A stretch of 64,000 nt of DNA from Chryseobacterium oleae (GCF_900115055.1 NZ_FOVD01000004.1:310001-374000); one strand, 5' to 3'; positions 45,763 to 55,291 are shown, counted from the first letter of the stretch. Notes: generated by a model not told the origin, from the letters alone. Translations and numbers: made by a program.

Positions 45763-47079
45763 ATGGATTTTGCAGTTGAATATTTAAAACTCGACCAGTT
45801 GAGACTGCTTCAGTCTGAGCGGTTGACAGATTTGGTCGGCTATCTTAGTGAGAGATCAGAATTTTATAGAGGAAAATTTAATGAATCAGGAATATCTCCA
45901 CAGGATATAAGGACCATTGAAGATATCACGAAACTTCCGATTACTTACAAACAGGACCTTAGGGATCATTATCCGTTCGGACTTTTTACCGTTCCGAAAA
46001 ATGAGCTGCAGAGAATTCACTGTTCCAGCGGAACTACAGGAAAACCTACAGTTGTCGGCTACACAAAAGAAGATGTGGATCTTTTCAGTGAAGTTGTTGC
46101 CAGATCACTATATGCAGCAGGAGCAAGACCCGGAATGCAGTTGCACAATGCCTACGGATATGGAATTTTTACCGGAGGTTTAGGACTTCATTACGGAGCT
46201 GAAAAATTAGGAATGAGCGTTCTTCCGATTTCAGGGGGAATGACCGCCAGACAGGTTGATCTGATTTTAGATTTTAAACCTGAAGTGATTTGCTGTTCGC
46301 CGTCTTATGCATTAACGATTGCTGATGAATTTACGAAAAGAGGAGTTTCTGCAGACGAGATCAGTCTGAAATATGCTGTTTTAGGTTCTGAGCCATGGAC
46401 AGAAATTATCAGAAGCCACATCGAAGAAAGATTGGGCCTTCATGCAACGAATATCTATGGATTAAGCGAGATCATCGGTCCCGGAGTATCCATGGAGGAT
46501 TTTGAAGAAAAAGGAGGTTCTTACATCTGGGAAGACCATTTTTATCCTGAAATATTAGATCCTGTGACGAAACAGCCGGTTCCGTTCGGAGAAGAAGGCG
46601 TTTTGGTGATTACGACTTTAACGAAAAAAGCAATGCCGCTTTTACGTTACTGGACCAATGATATCACAAGCCTTTACTACGATGAGAATGCAAAGAGAAC
46701 CATGGTGAAAATGAGACCTATCAAAGGAAGAGCAGACGATATGCTTATAGTGAGAGGCGTGAATGTCTATCCAAGCCAGATCGAAGAAGCATTTTCACAT
46801 GTAAAAGGAGTGGTTCCGAACTATTATCTTACCCCGGTTGAAAAAGAGCAGATGTGTGTAGCACTGGATATTGATGTAGAAATTGATGATGAACTGGTGA
46901 AAGCACAAAAAATATACGCTGATACCGATGATTATTTTAATTTTGTCGGCAACTTTGGAAAAAGCATAGAAAACGAAATAAAAAAGAGGGTAGGAATTAC
47001 CACGAAAGTAAAAATTCATGCCCAGGACAGCCTGCCGAAGTGCGAAGGCGGAAAAATTAATAGAATACTTAAAAAATAA
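45763..47079 (+). CDS. paaK: Phenylacetate-CoA ligase
   Basis: A 438-residue adenylate-forming enzyme that activates phenylacetate to phenylacetyl-CoA, the entry step. AMP-binding motif SSGTTGKPTVVGYT, the YGLSEIIGPG adenine-binding segment and the C-terminal KGRADDMLIVRGVNVYPSQIEE hinge are all present. The length is typical of PaaK (about 437). The stop TAA overlaps the paaE ATG by one base (TAATG). Confidence 0.95.
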   Translation: MDFAVEYLKLDQLRLLQSERLTDLVGYLSERSEFYRGKFNESGISPQDIRTIEDITKLPITYKQDLRDHYPFGLFTVPKNELQRIHCSSGTTGKPTVVGYTKEDVDLFSEVVARSLYAAGARPGMQLHNAYGYGIFTGGLGLHYGAEKLGMSVLPISGGMTARQVDLILDFKPEVICCSPSYALTIADEFTKRGVSADEISLKYAVLGSEPWTEIIRSHIEERLGLHATNIYGLSEIIGPGVSMEDFEEKGGSYIWEDHFYPEILDPVTKQPVPFGEEGVLVITTLTKKAMPLLRYWTNDITSLYYDENAKRTMVKMRPIKGRADDMLIVRGVNVYPSQIEEAFSHVKGVVPNYYLTPVEKEQMCVALDIDVEIDDELVKAQKIYADTDDYFNFVGNFGKSIENEIKKRVGITTKVKIHAQDSLPKCEGGKINRILKK

Positions 47080-48164
47080 TGAATTCATTTTATAAACTTA
47101 AAACGGTAAGGGTTCAGAAAGATACTCCTGATGCGGTGAACGTGGCAGTAGAAGTTCCCGAGGAGCTGAAGGATAAATTCAGGTTCAAGCAGGGGCAGTA
47201 TCTTAATTTCCGTATGATGATCAACGGGAACGAAGAAAGACGTTCTTATTCTATCTGCAACGCCCCGAGCGAAAAAAGCAATACACTGGAAGTACTGGTA
47301 AAGCTTTTGGAAGGTGGAAAGGTTTCAGGATATTTCAATGAGCATCTTCATATGGATGAGCTGCTGGAAGTAATGCCTCCAATGGGTGGCTTCAATACTT
47401 CATATCACCCTACCAATGTGAAAACCTATGTAGGTTTGGCGGCGGGAAGCGGGATCAGCCCAGTTTTATCGAATATTAAGGAAAGTCTTTACCAGGAACC
47501 GAGCAGCTGCGCTTATCTTTTCTACAGCAACAGAAGCATGAATCATGTGATGAAAAGAGCTGAGATTGATAAATTGGTAGAGCACTTCAACGGAAGACTG
47601 AAAGTCATTTATCTGGTAAGCCGTGAAAAACATGAAGATCCGGTATTCGAAGGAAGAATTTCTGCTGAAAAACTGGAACAGCTGTTTGAAAGATATGCAG
47701 ATATTGATGTAAAAGAAGCCACTTACTTTATCTGTGGTCCGGCAGAAATGATCAAAGGGATCGCAGATTATTTAAAGAAAGATAAAAAAGTACCTGCCAT
47801 TCAGGTTTTGTTTGAATATTTCACGGCTCCTGACGAAGAGAATTCCGAGGAGATGAGTGATGAGTTTAAAGCCATTGCCAATTTGGAAAGTATGGTAACG
47901 GTGATCATTGATGATGATGAATATTCTTTCCACCTGAATTCTAAAAAAGAGAGTATCTTAGATAAAGCATTAAAAGACAATCTTCCGGTGCCTTTCGCAT
48001 GTAAAGGAGGAGTTTGCTGTACGTGTAAAGCGCAGGTTTTGGAAGGAGAAGTTTTCATGGAGAAAAATTTCGCGCTTACCGAAGATGAAGTAGCCAGAGG
48101 CTATGTTCTGACGTGTCAATGTCACCCGACAACGAATGTGGTGATGCTTAATTATGATGTTTAA
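47079..48164 (+). CDS. paaE: Phenylacetyl-CoA epoxidase reductase subunit
   Basis: A 361-residue electron-transfer protein: FAD domain (RRSYSICNAPS), NAD(P)H-binding domain (VGLAAGSGISPVLSNI, YFICGPAEMI) and a C-terminal plant-type [2Fe-2S] domain with CKGGVCCTCKA and the fourth Cys in VLTCQCHP. It passes electrons from NADPH to the PaaA diiron centre. It is placed before paaA here, unlike the E. coli order paaABCDE. Confidence 0.95.
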   Translation: MNSFYKLKTVRVQKDTPDAVNVAVEVPEELKDKFRFKQGQYLNFRMMINGNEERRSYSICNAPSEKSNTLEVLVKLLEGGKVSGYFNEHLHMDELLEVMPPMGGFNTSYHPTNVKTYVGLAAGSGISPVLSNIKESLYQEPSSCAYLFYSNRSMNHVMKRAEIDKLVEHFNGRLKVIYLVSREKHEDPVFEGRISAEKLEQLFERYADIDVKEATYFICGPAEMIKGIADYLKKDKKVPAIQVLFEYFTAPDEENSEEMSDEFKAIANLESMVTVIIDDDEYSFHLNSKKESILDKALKDNLPVPFACKGGVCCTCKAQVLEGEVFMEKNFALTEDEVARGYVLTCQCHPTTNVVMLNYDV

Positions 48165-48255
48165 TTTTTTGTAAAATGTACAATGTACAATGTAAAAAGT
48201 AAATCAAAATACATTGTACACCCGACATTTTACTTTAATACAAAAGACAAAAGAA
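48165..48255. repeat. Hairpin spacer, ATGTACAATGTAC type
   Basis: AAAATGTACAATGTAC on the left pairs with TACATTGTACACC and CATTTTAC on the right, flanking a short AT core. It fills the whole paaE-paaA gap, ending just before the paaA ATG. Confidence 0.65.
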
Positions 48256-49194
48256 ATGGATTTAGAAAAATTTGTTCAATACGTTCACGACGAGAATAAA
48301 GTAGAGCCAAAAGATGTAATGCCCGATGATTACAGAAAATTATTGGTTCGTCAGATTTCACAGCACGCACATTCTGAAATTGTCGGAATGCTGCCGGAAG
48401 CCAACTGGGTTTCAAGAGCGCCTTCACTGAGAAGAAAAATGGCTCTTTTAGCTAAAGTTCAGGATGAAGCGGGACACGGTTTATACCTGTACTCTGCAAC
48501 CGAAACTTTAGGAAACGGAACCATCAGAGCAGACAGAGATGCCACTTACGAAGATATGTTGGAAGGGAAAGCGAAATACTCAAGTATTTTCAACTATCCT
48601 ACATTGAGCTGGGCAGATATCGGTGCAATCGGTTGGTTGGTAGATGGTGCAGCCATTATGAACCAGGTGATGCTGATGGGGAATTCTTATGGTCCTTATT
48701 CAAGAGCGATGGTGAAAATCTGTAAAGAAGAATCTTTCCACCAAAGACAGGGCTACGAAATTCTGATGGCGCTTTGCCGTGGAACAAAACAGCAGAAAGA
48801 AATGGCTCAGGCTTCGTTAAATCGTTTCTGGTGGCCGGCTTTAATGATGTTTGGTCCCAATGACGACAGCTCTCCAAACTCTAAAATCTCAATGAATTAC
48901 AGAGTAAAAAGAGAAAGTAACGACAGTCTTCGTCAGAGATTTATTGACGTTACCGTTTCTCAGGCTGAATTTTTGGGATTAACCGTTCCGGATAAAGATC
49001 TGAAGTGGAATGAAGAAAGACAGCATTACGATTTCGGTGATCTTCCTTGGGATGAATTCATGGAAATCTTAAAAGGAAACGGACCTTGTAATAAGAAAAG
49101 ATTACAAACTAAAGTAAAAGCGCAGCAGGAAAACCTTTGGGTAAAAGAGGCAGCAATAGCTTTTGCAGAGAAACAACAAAAAGAAGTAATATAA
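48256..49194 (+). CDS. paaA: Phenylacetyl-CoA epoxidase catalytic subunit PaaA
   Basis: A 312-residue ferritin-like diiron monooxygenase subunit that epoxidises the ring of phenylacetyl-CoA. Diiron ligands are readable in [15 protein letters not shown] and [12 protein letters not shown]. The start is the ATG at 48256 (MDLEKFVQ); the open frame reaches a TTG at 48214 within the repeat spacer, which I reject. It forms the catalytic complex with PaaB and PaaC. Confidence 0.95.
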   Translation: MDLEKFVQYVHDENKVEPKDVMPDDYRKLLVRQISQHAHSEIVGMLPEANWVSRAPSLRRKMALLAKVQDEAGHGLYLYSATETLGNGTIRADRDATYEDMLEGKAKYSSIFNYPTLSWADIGAIGWLVDGAAIMNQVMLMGNSYGPYSRAMVKICKEESFHQRQGYEILMALCRGTKQQKEMAQASLNRFWWPALMMFGPNDDSSPNSKISMNYRVKRESNDSLRQRFIDVTVSQAEFLGLTVPDKDLKWNEERQHYDFGDLPWDEFMEILKGNGPCNKKRLQTKVKAQQENLWVKEAAIAFAEKQQKEVI

Positions 49195-49312
49195 TAATGT
49201 AACAATATACCAATGTAAAAATGTAACAATCAATTGGTCACTCTGAGCAAAGCGAAGAATCTCTGATTGGTAAACTGTTACACTTATACATTGTTAAATT
49301 TAGAATTTGACT
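49195..49312. repeat. Spacer with dispersed repeat (GAGCAAAGCGAAGAATCTC)
   Basis: Left and right flanks carry ATGTAACAATATACCAATG and TACACTTATACATTGTTA. The middle has TCACTCTGAGCAAAGCGAAG, resembling a repeat widely dispersed in Bacteroidota and relatives. Confidence 0.6.
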
Positions 49313-49594
49313 ATGGCAAATTTAGATATGTGGGAAGTGTTTATTCAGACTAAACCGGGATTATCTCACAAACACGCAGGAATAGTACAGGCGCCAACAG
49401 CAGAAATGGCTTTGCAGAACGCAAGAGACGTTTACACCAGAAGAAAAGAAGGAACTTCTGTTTGGGTAGTTCCAAGTAAATATATCGTGACTTCAGAAGG
49501 AGTAGACAAGGAAGCTTTCTTTGATCCGGCAGATGACAAACTATATCGTCACCCGACGTTCTATGATATTCCTAATGATGTAAAAAACATGTAA
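49313..49594 (+). CDS. paaB: Phenylacetyl-CoA epoxidase subunit PaaB
   Basis: A 93-residue structural subunit bridging PaaA-PaaC heterodimers. It has the typical MWEVFIQTKPGLSHKHAG start, NARDVYTRRKEGTSVWVVPS and a C-terminal HPTFYDIP. The ATG at 49313 (MANLDMWEVF) is taken as the start; a TTG two codons earlier is possible. Confidence 0.95.
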   Translation: MANLDMWEVFIQTKPGLSHKHAGIVQAPTAEMALQNARDVYTRRKEGTSVWVVPSKYIVTSEGVDKEAFFDPADDKLYRHPTFYDIPNDVKNM

Positions 49595-49668
49595 TTTTCT
49601 GTAAAAGGTAGGCTGTAAAAAGTACAAAGTACAACCGACATTTTACGTTTTACAAAAAAAATAAAACA

Positions 49669-50418
49669 ATGAATCCATTATATAATTATTTATTAAAGTT
49701 TGCTGATGACAGCTTCATCATGGGACAAAGACTGTCTGCATGGTGCGGTGAAGGTCCTTATTTAGAGGAAGATATTGCATTGACAAACATTGCATTGGAC
49801 GAACTTGGCCAGGCCAATAACTTTTATGTGTATGCATCAAGAGTTGCGGATAACGGTAAAAGTGAAGACGATTTGGCTTTCTTAAGATACGAACACGAGT
49901 ATGTCAACGCACATTGGGTAGAACTTCCTAATGAAGATTATGCACAGACTATTCTTAAAGTTTATGTATTCTCTGTATATCAGAAACTGATGTATGAGGC
50001 ATTGTCAAATTCTGCGGATGAAGAACTTTCCGCATTGGCTCAGAAATCTTTAAAAGAAGTAAAATATCACTACACACACGCTTCTTCCTGGATGAAGATT
50101 TTTGCTCAGGGAACAGAAGAAAGCCGTGAACGTTTAGTAAAATCTCTTGATAATATCTGGGAATATTCAAAAGGTCTCTTCGCGAAAGTGGAAGGAGAGG
50201 ATGATTTAATTGCTTTAAATATCGCTCCGGACGGAGATGAATTATACAAAGAATTCTTAGCCATCACACAAAAAGATTTCGCAGAATATGGGCTGGAATA
50301 TCCGGCAAATCCATTCATGCAGCCTAAATCAAGAACAGGTTATCATACAGAATACTTCGGATTTATCCTTTGCGAACTTCAGTATATGCAGAGAGCTTAC
50401 CCGGGCTGTACGTGGTAG
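49669..50418 (+). CDS. paaC: Phenylacetyl-CoA epoxidase subunit PaaC
   Basis: A 249-residue ferritin-like partner of PaaA, without a functional metal site in the family. Recognisable pieces are IALDELGQANNFYVYAS and KYHYTHASSWMKIFAQGTEESR. The length matches E. coli PaaC (248). The 74-bp gap before it (49595-49668) holds a GTAAAAGGTAGGCTGTAAAA / TTTTACGTTTTAC hairpin spacer. Confidence 0.95.
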   Translation: MNPLYNYLLKFADDSFIMGQRLSAWCGEGPYLEEDIALTNIALDELGQANNFYVYASRVADNGKSEDDLAFLRYEHEYVNAHWVELPNEDYAQTILKVYVFSVYQKLMYEALSNSADEELSALAQKSLKEVKYHYTHASSWMKIFAQGTEESRERLVKSLDNIWEYSKGLFAKVEGEDDLIALNIAPDGDELYKEFLAITQKDFAEYGLEYPANPFMQPKSRTGYHTEYFGFILCELQYMQRAYPGCTW

Positions 50419-50461
50419 GAATTGTTATATTGATGCACTGCTAAATTGTTAGATTGAAATT

Positions 50462-50926
50462 TTGAATAATTTATTAAACATACTATCCCAGGTTCCCGAT
50501 CCCGAAATTCCGGTGATCAATGTTGTGGAATTAGGTATTGTAAGAGAGGCAAAAGTTACCGGTGAAAATACCTGCGAAGTAACCATTACGCCTACTTATT
50601 CTGCCTGTCCCGCCATGTTCACCATTGAGGAAGATATCACTAAGATCATGAAGGAAAACGGCTGGGATGCGAAAGTGGTAACCAAAATGTTTCCAATATG
50701 GACAACGGACTGGTTAACGGATGAAGCGAGAGAAAAACTTCGTATTTATGGAATCACACCTCCTGAAAAAGGTGCAGACGAGCATCATATCGGGAAACCG
50801 AAAAAATGTCCGCGTTGTGGTTCTATGAATTCAAAACAGATAAGCAGGTTTGGATCTACCTTGTGTAAAGCCTCTTATCAATGCTTAGACTGTCTGGAGC
50901 CGTTTGATTATTTTAAATGTCATTAA
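50462..50926 (+). CDS. paaD: PaaD, Fe-S assembly factor for the epoxidase
   Basis: A 154-residue DUF59/MIP18-like protein needed to mature the epoxidase. It has DPEIPVINVVELGIV, TYSACPAMF and a C-terminal zinc-type CPRCGSMNSK ... CLDCLEPFDYFKCH. It must start at TTG (50462): the upstream in-frame stop leaves no ATG. A truncated second copy of its 5' end (52929-53012) does carry an ATG, so the start region here may have been altered. It lies just before the inserted beta-helix gene. Confidence 0.92.
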   Translation: MNNLLNILSQVPDPEIPVINVVELGIVREAKVTGENTCEVTITPTYSACPAMFTIEEDITKIMKENGWDAKVVTKMFPIWTTDWLTDEAREKLRIYGITPPEKGADEHHIGKPKKCPRCGSMNSKQISRFGSTLCKASYQCLDCLEPFDYFKCH

Positions 50927-51070
50927 ATGTCAAAAAGTCATTTTCAATAAATGACTTCATTTTGTAAGTAATAAATGATACGACGAGTTTTGTCGTTAGC
51001 AGCCCTTAGTTTTGCTTCAGTATCATTTTTTAATGATCTTATTTAAACTAATCAACACAAAACATTTATT

Positions 51071-52891
51071 ATGACAAATTGCAACAGCCAGAAATTTCCA
51101 TCAACGTGCCAGGAATCTACTATTATTAAAACATTTCACAATACCGGAGAAATTATCCGTTATCAGGAAATAGACCCTATTAGTACCAGTTTACTAGATG
51201 GTGTTGTTCTGAGACAAGAAAACGGGAAATATTATAAAGCCATTTATACAGAGAATACCATTAATGTAGAATGGTACAGATGTACTTATCCCACTGATTT
51301 AACAAATGGGACCGGAGATAAAGTCATGCTAACTAAAGCGATTAATACCGCGGGATATTTAGGAGCAACTTTAAGATTTGATGCGAAAGAATATATTCTT
51401 AATGAACAATTAAGTTTTGTAAATATTTCCTGTTTTAAACTTTTAGGAGATAAGCAACATACAGTAATTAAATCAAATAGTAATCAGCGATTTAATTCTT
51501 ATTTCTTACATTTTTCAAATTGTAACAATTTTATTATTGAAGGAATTAGTTTTGATTTAAATAAAAGAAACCTGCAGGTTTACACTGCCCATGACTGGGA
51601 TAGTGCTGCAACTGAAATATTAAGAGATTTCAATGGAGGAATATATATCATCAATTCACTTGAATCTACAAATATAGAAATTAATGATTGTAGATTCTTT
51701 GACTTATACACGAGAGCAATACAATTTTATAATTGTGAAGGAACTATAAAAGTATCTAATAATTATTTTGAAAGTGGAGTACAATCACAAATGTTCAGAA
51801 TGGAGCATTTAGGACTTACGCAATCACATAATGCCAATTTTATTGTGGAGAACAATACTTTTAAAAATGCAAAAAATTTAAACCCTTCCACAGCTCCTTG
51901 TGGGATATTTGCATTTGATTGCGGATACTATGGATCAGTTTTGATTACAAACAACAATTTTGAATATTGTGGAAGGAATAATACCGGACACCACAGACTG
52001 TATGCAATAGATTTTTATGATAATGTGAATAACTTTATTATCAGTAACAACATGTTTAGGAATACGACCTGGGGAGCTATCAGATTTGATGGAACTAAGA
52101 AGAATGCCATTATTTCTGATAATTATATTCATCAGCTGATTGCCGACGACAGTGGAGTTATTAACTCTTCTTCCAGATTAACAGATGGCCTTGCTAATGA
52201 GTTTAAAAATATTTCAATTAACAATAATATTATAGAAACCTCTGATAGCAGGACTTATGGAATATTGCTTCAGTCCCAGGTAGATGAGATAGCAGCAGAT
52301 AATATCAATATACAAAATAATAATTTTAACAACGTTAGAACAGCAGTTACGATTGGAGGTAATATAAATAATATCAACATATCCAATAATTGTGCTTCTA
52401 ATGTACATGCAGCAACAATAGAATATTCAGCTCATTCAATCACGATTACAACTGATTCTAATGGAAATTCAACAGAAACTAAAAGGATAACTTCTGTTTT
52501 AGGAAATGCATTGATAAGCAATAATAATTTTAAAGCTTCTCCTCAGGGAGATACATTTACAGGTATCGCAATAAATGGATTTACACCTCCATCACCTGAT
52601 GATTATGAAGCGGTTAATAACTTAACGAAACGATTCGTAGTTTCAAATAACTTAATTTATGGAAATGGAACTGGTTATGGGATTACGATTAATCATGAAG
52701 TTTCCCTTGATGGAAGAGTTACGGTATCAGGCAATGAAGTAAGTAATATAAATACCGGACTTTATCTGAGATGTAAAAAAGTTATAGCAAAAGATAATAT
52801 CCTGTCCGACTGTAATGTTATGCCTATAAATGATGATGGTCAAATAGATCACATTAAATTTGATAATTATTATAATAATATTCCCCTATAA
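51071..52891 (+). CDS. Right-handed parallel beta-helix protein inserted in the paa operon
   Basis: A 606-residue protein made of Asn-rich beta-helix coils: repeats such as NFIIEGISFDLNK, IEINDCRFFD, VLITNNNFEY, NFIISNNMFRN and AIISDNYIHQ run from about residue 110 to the end. A short N-terminal segment (1-100) includes EWYRCTYPTDLTNGTGDKVM, then RFDAKEYILNEQL, as in pectate-lyase-3/phage-tailspike-like folds. There is no signal peptide, and no catalytic residues can be assigned. Its codon use is far more AT-rich than the paa genes, pointing to transfer. It has its own 144-bp upstream gap and is followed by a partial paaD copy. Confidence 0.8.
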   Translation: MTNCNSQKFPSTCQESTIIKTFHNTGEIIRYQEIDPISTSLLDGVVLRQENGKYYKAIYTENTINVEWYRCTYPTDLTNGTGDKVMLTKAINTAGYLGATLRFDAKEYILNEQLSFVNISCFKLLGDKQHTVIKSNSNQRFNSYFLHFSNCNNFIIEGISFDLNKRNLQVYTAHDWDSAATEILRDFNGGIYIINSLESTNIEINDCRFFDLYTRAIQFYNCEGTIKVSNNYFESGVQSQMFRMEHLGLTQSHNANFIVENNTFKNAKNLNPSTAPCGIFAFDCGYYGSVLITNNNFEYCGRNNTGHHRLYAIDFYDNVNNFIISNNMFRNTTWGAIRFDGTKKNAIISDNYIHQLIADDSGVINSSSRLTDGLANEFKNISINNNIIETSDSRTYGILLQSQVDEIAADNINIQNNNFNNVRTAVTIGGNINNINISNNCASNVHAATIEYSAHSITITTDSNGNSTETKRITSVLGNALISNNNFKASPQGDTFTGIAINGFTPPSPDDYEAVNNLTKRFVVSNNLIYGNGTGYGITINHEVSLDGRVTVSGNEVSNINTGLYLRCKKVIAKDNILSDCNVMPINDDGQIDHIKFDNYYNNIPL

Positions 52892-52901
52892 ATAAGGGAA
52901 T

Positions 52902-52922
52902 AAAAAGAAGCTTTTTCTTTTT
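52902..52922 (+). terminator. Weak terminator after the beta-helix gene
   Basis: AAAAAG / CTTTTT short stem with a 3-nt loop, followed by CTTTTTTA. Thermodynamically weak, but it has a T tract. Confidence 0.4.
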
Positions 52923-52928
52923 TAAATT

Positions 52929-53012
52929 ATGCAAAAAAATATTTTAAACATACTATCCCAGATTCCCGATCCCGAAATTACGGTGATCCATGTTGTGGAA
53001 TTGGGCATTTAA
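52929..53012 (+). pseudogene. Truncated duplicate of the paaD 5' end
   Basis: ATG at 52929 opens a 27-codon reading frame, MQKNILNILSQIPDPEITVI then HVVELGI, that stops at 53012. It matches the first 25 or so codons of paaD; about 70 bp from TTAAACATACTATCCCAG onward differ at only some six positions. The match ends abruptly after the ELGI codons. It marks the right edge of the beta-helix insertion. Confidence 0.85.
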
Positions 53013-53213
53013 TGTAACAATAAATCAATGTACCAGTTTAACAACAGCAAAATAATTGCTACACTGTTAAACTGATACATTGTTAGATTTATTTGCAGCA
53101 TTGTTAATCTGTTAGATTGTTACATGATAGAGATTGCCACATTATTTTATATTGTTAAATTAGAGCAGTGTAATTTTTTAATTCTTTAATCATTTAATTT
53201 TAAATTTAAAACC
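53013..53213. repeat. Spacer of TGTAACA/TTGTTA micro-repeats
   Basis: Multiple TACACTGTTAAACTGATACA and TGTTAGATT units in both orientations, with no ORF. It may fold into hairpins. It leads to the paaG ATG. Confidence 0.55.
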
Positions 53214-54014
53214 ATGTATACACAACTTGATATTGAAACGCATTTTGACGGAAAACTGAAAATTGCTTACCTCAATCAACCGGAAACAATGAACGCGCTT
53301 ACCAAGCCATCTTTATCAGATCTGAAAGATTTTATTAAAGAATGCAGCGAAGATCCAACCGTAAGATGTGTGGCGATTTCGGGAAGAGGAAGAGCATTTT
53401 GCTCCGGTCAGAATCTGGATGATGCTTTCGTACAGGGTAACGAACACCATGATAACGATATCATCAGAAAAATTGTAGTGGATTACTACAATCCTCTGGT
53501 AACAGAAATCACGCGTTGTAAAAAGCCTGTTGTGGCATTGGTAAACGGTCCTGCAGTAGGTGCAGGTGCAATGTTGGCATTAATCTGTGACTTTGTTTTG
53601 GCAGTAGATAAATCTTATTTTGCTCAGGCATTTTCAAATATCGGATTGATTCCTGATACAGGTGGAACTTATTTCCTTCCAAAATTATTGGGAAGACAGT
53701 TAGCCAATTATTTAGCATTTACAGGAAAAAGACTGTCGGCTGAAGAATCTAAATCTTACGGTTTAGTGGCTGAAGTATTCACTGAAGAAGAATTTGCTCC
53801 GAAATCTATGGAGATTCTTGAGAAAATGTCAAATATGCCGACTGCTGCTCTTAAATTAACCAAGAAAGCCTTTGCTCAGTCTTATACCAACACATTAAAA
53901 GAGCAATTGGAACTGGAAGGCGATCTGCAACAGGAAGCTGCAGAAACAGAAGACTTCATCGAAGGTGTAAATGCCTTTTTACAGAAAAGAAAACCTGAGT
54001 ATAAAGGAAAATAA
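53214..54014 (+). CDS. paaG: PaaG, ring-epoxide isomerase (enoyl-CoA hydratase family)
   Basis: A 266-residue crotonase-fold enzyme. It fits PaaG (1,2-epoxyphenylacetyl-CoA isomerase, making the oxepin-CoA) better than PaaF: YYNPLVTEI, GPAVGAGAMLALICD, SNIGLIPDTGGTYFLPK and the C-terminal EGVNAFLQKRKPEYKGK all follow the PaaG pattern. No second hydratase (PaaF) gene is seen in the window, so this enzyme or one elsewhere must do that step. Confidence 0.87.
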   Translation: MYTQLDIETHFDGKLKIAYLNQPETMNALTKPSLSDLKDFIKECSEDPTVRCVAISGRGRAFCSGQNLDDAFVQGNEHHDNDIIRKIVVDYYNPLVTEITRCKKPVVALVNGPAVGAGAMLALICDFVLAVDKSYFAQAFSNIGLIPDTGGTYFLPKLLGRQLANYLAFTGKRLSAEESKSYGLVAEVFTEEEFAPKSMEILEKMSNMPTAALKLTKKAFAQSYTNTLKEQLELEGDLQQEAAETEDFIEGVNAFLQKRKPEYKGK

Positions 54015-54019
54015 ATTAT

Positions 54020-54090
54020 AGAAGCTAGAGATTAGAAGTTAGATATTAGTAAGTATGCGATCTAACTTCTAACTTCTGGTTTCTAATATC
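54020..54090. repeat. Hairpin spacer, TTAGAAGTTAGAT type
   Basis: AGATTAGAAGTTAGATATTA pairs with TCTAACTTCTAACTTCTGG and TTTCTAATATC. The same micro-repeat family is at 11261-11370. It fills the paaG-paaH gap. Confidence 0.7.
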
Positions 54091-54098
54091 TATAAAAA

Positions 54099-55232
54099 AT
54101 GAAAAATATCGGAATTATCGGGGCAGGAACCATGGGCGTAGGAATTGCTCAGGTGGCTGCAACAGCGGGATGCAAAGTCGTTTTATTCGATGCAAATGCT
54201 CCGCAGATTGATAAAGCATTATCAGGCTTAGAGAAAACACTTCAGAAATTAGTGGAAAAAGCTAAAATTTCTCAGGAAAAAGCCACAGAAATCAGAACCA
54301 ATATCATTAAAGGTGAAGCTTTACAGGATTTGAAAGACTCAGATCTTGTCATAGAAGCCATCATCGAAAATAAAGACATAAAAACCAAAGTATTTACAGA
54401 ACTTGAAACCTATGTTTCCGACGACTGTATCATTGGTTCCAATACGTCATCCATTTCTATCACCTCTCTTGGTGCAGAATTAAAGAAACCGGAGCGTTTC
54501 ATCGGAATTCACTTTTTCAATCCGGCGCCACTAATGCCTTTGGTTGAGGTGATTCCTTCTTTATTAACAGAAAAATCATTACCGGAAAAAATCTACAACC
54601 TCATGAAAGAATGGGGAAAAATTCCTGTGATTGCTAAGGATATTCCTGGATTTATCGTCAACAGAATTGCCCGTCCTTACTATGGAGAGGGATTAAGGAT
54701 TGTTGAAGAAAACATTGCAACTCCCGAACAGGTAGACGATGCGATGAGAACATTAGGAAACTTTAAAATGGGACCTTTTGAACTGATGGATTTAATTGGT
54801 GTTGACGTCAATTTTGCCGTAACCACAACCGTTTACAAAGACTATTTCTACGATCCGAAATACAAACCTTCTCTGCTTCAGCAAAGAATGGCTGAGGCCA
54901 AGCTTCACGGCAGAAAAACGGGAAAAGGTTTCTATGATTACTCAGAAGGCGCAGAAAAAAAGGTCGCTCAAAAAGATGATGTATTATATCAGCAGATCTT
55001 CTTAAGGATTATTTCAATGTTAATCAACGAAGCTGTGGAAGCCAAAAGGTTAGGAATTGCCAACGATGAAGATATCGAGCTGGCCATGCAGAAGGGAGTC
55101 AACTATCCAAAAGGATTACTGGCATGGGGAAAAGAAATCGGGTATTCAAAAATCTCAGAAACCCTACAAAATCTTTACGGAGAATATCAGGAAGAAAGAT
55201 ACAGACAGAGCCCTCTGCTTCGCAAAATATAA
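54099..55232 (+). CDS. paaH: 3-hydroxyacyl-CoA dehydrogenase PaaH
   Basis: A 377-residue NAD-dependent dehydrogenase oxidising 3-hydroxyadipyl-CoA to 3-oxoadipyl-CoA. Rossmann motif GIIGAGTMGVGIAQVAA, catalytic His in IGIHFFNPAPLMPLVEV, and the second half with GPFELMDLIGVDVN. It is a single-domain-pair type, shorter than E. coli PaaH (475). Confidence 0.92.
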   Translation: MKNIGIIGAGTMGVGIAQVAATAGCKVVLFDANAPQIDKALSGLEKTLQKLVEKAKISQEKATEIRTNIIKGEALQDLKDSDLVIEAIIENKDIKTKVFTELETYVSDDCIIGSNTSSISITSLGAELKKPERFIGIHFFNPAPLMPLVEVIPSLLTEKSLPEKIYNLMKEWGKIPVIAKDIPGFIVNRIARPYYGEGLRIVEENIATPEQVDDAMRTLGNFKMGPFELMDLIGVDVNFAVTTTVYKDYFYDPKYKPSLLQQRMAEAKLHGRKTGKGFYDYSEGAEKKVAQKDDVLYQQIFLRIISMLINEAVEAKRLGIANDEDIELAMQKGVNYPKGLLAWGKEIGYSKISETLQNLYGEYQEERYRQSPLLRKI

Positions 55233-55291
55233 TAAATCTAACAATGTAAAAATATAACAGCGTAGCAATATAAAAAAATATACCTGTTAGA

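Noticed and set aside
53214..54014. Alternative call PaaF for the hydratase gene
   Set aside because: The YYNPLV, GLIPDTGGT and C-terminal AFLQKRKPEYKGK segments follow PaaG; PaaF lacks this pattern.
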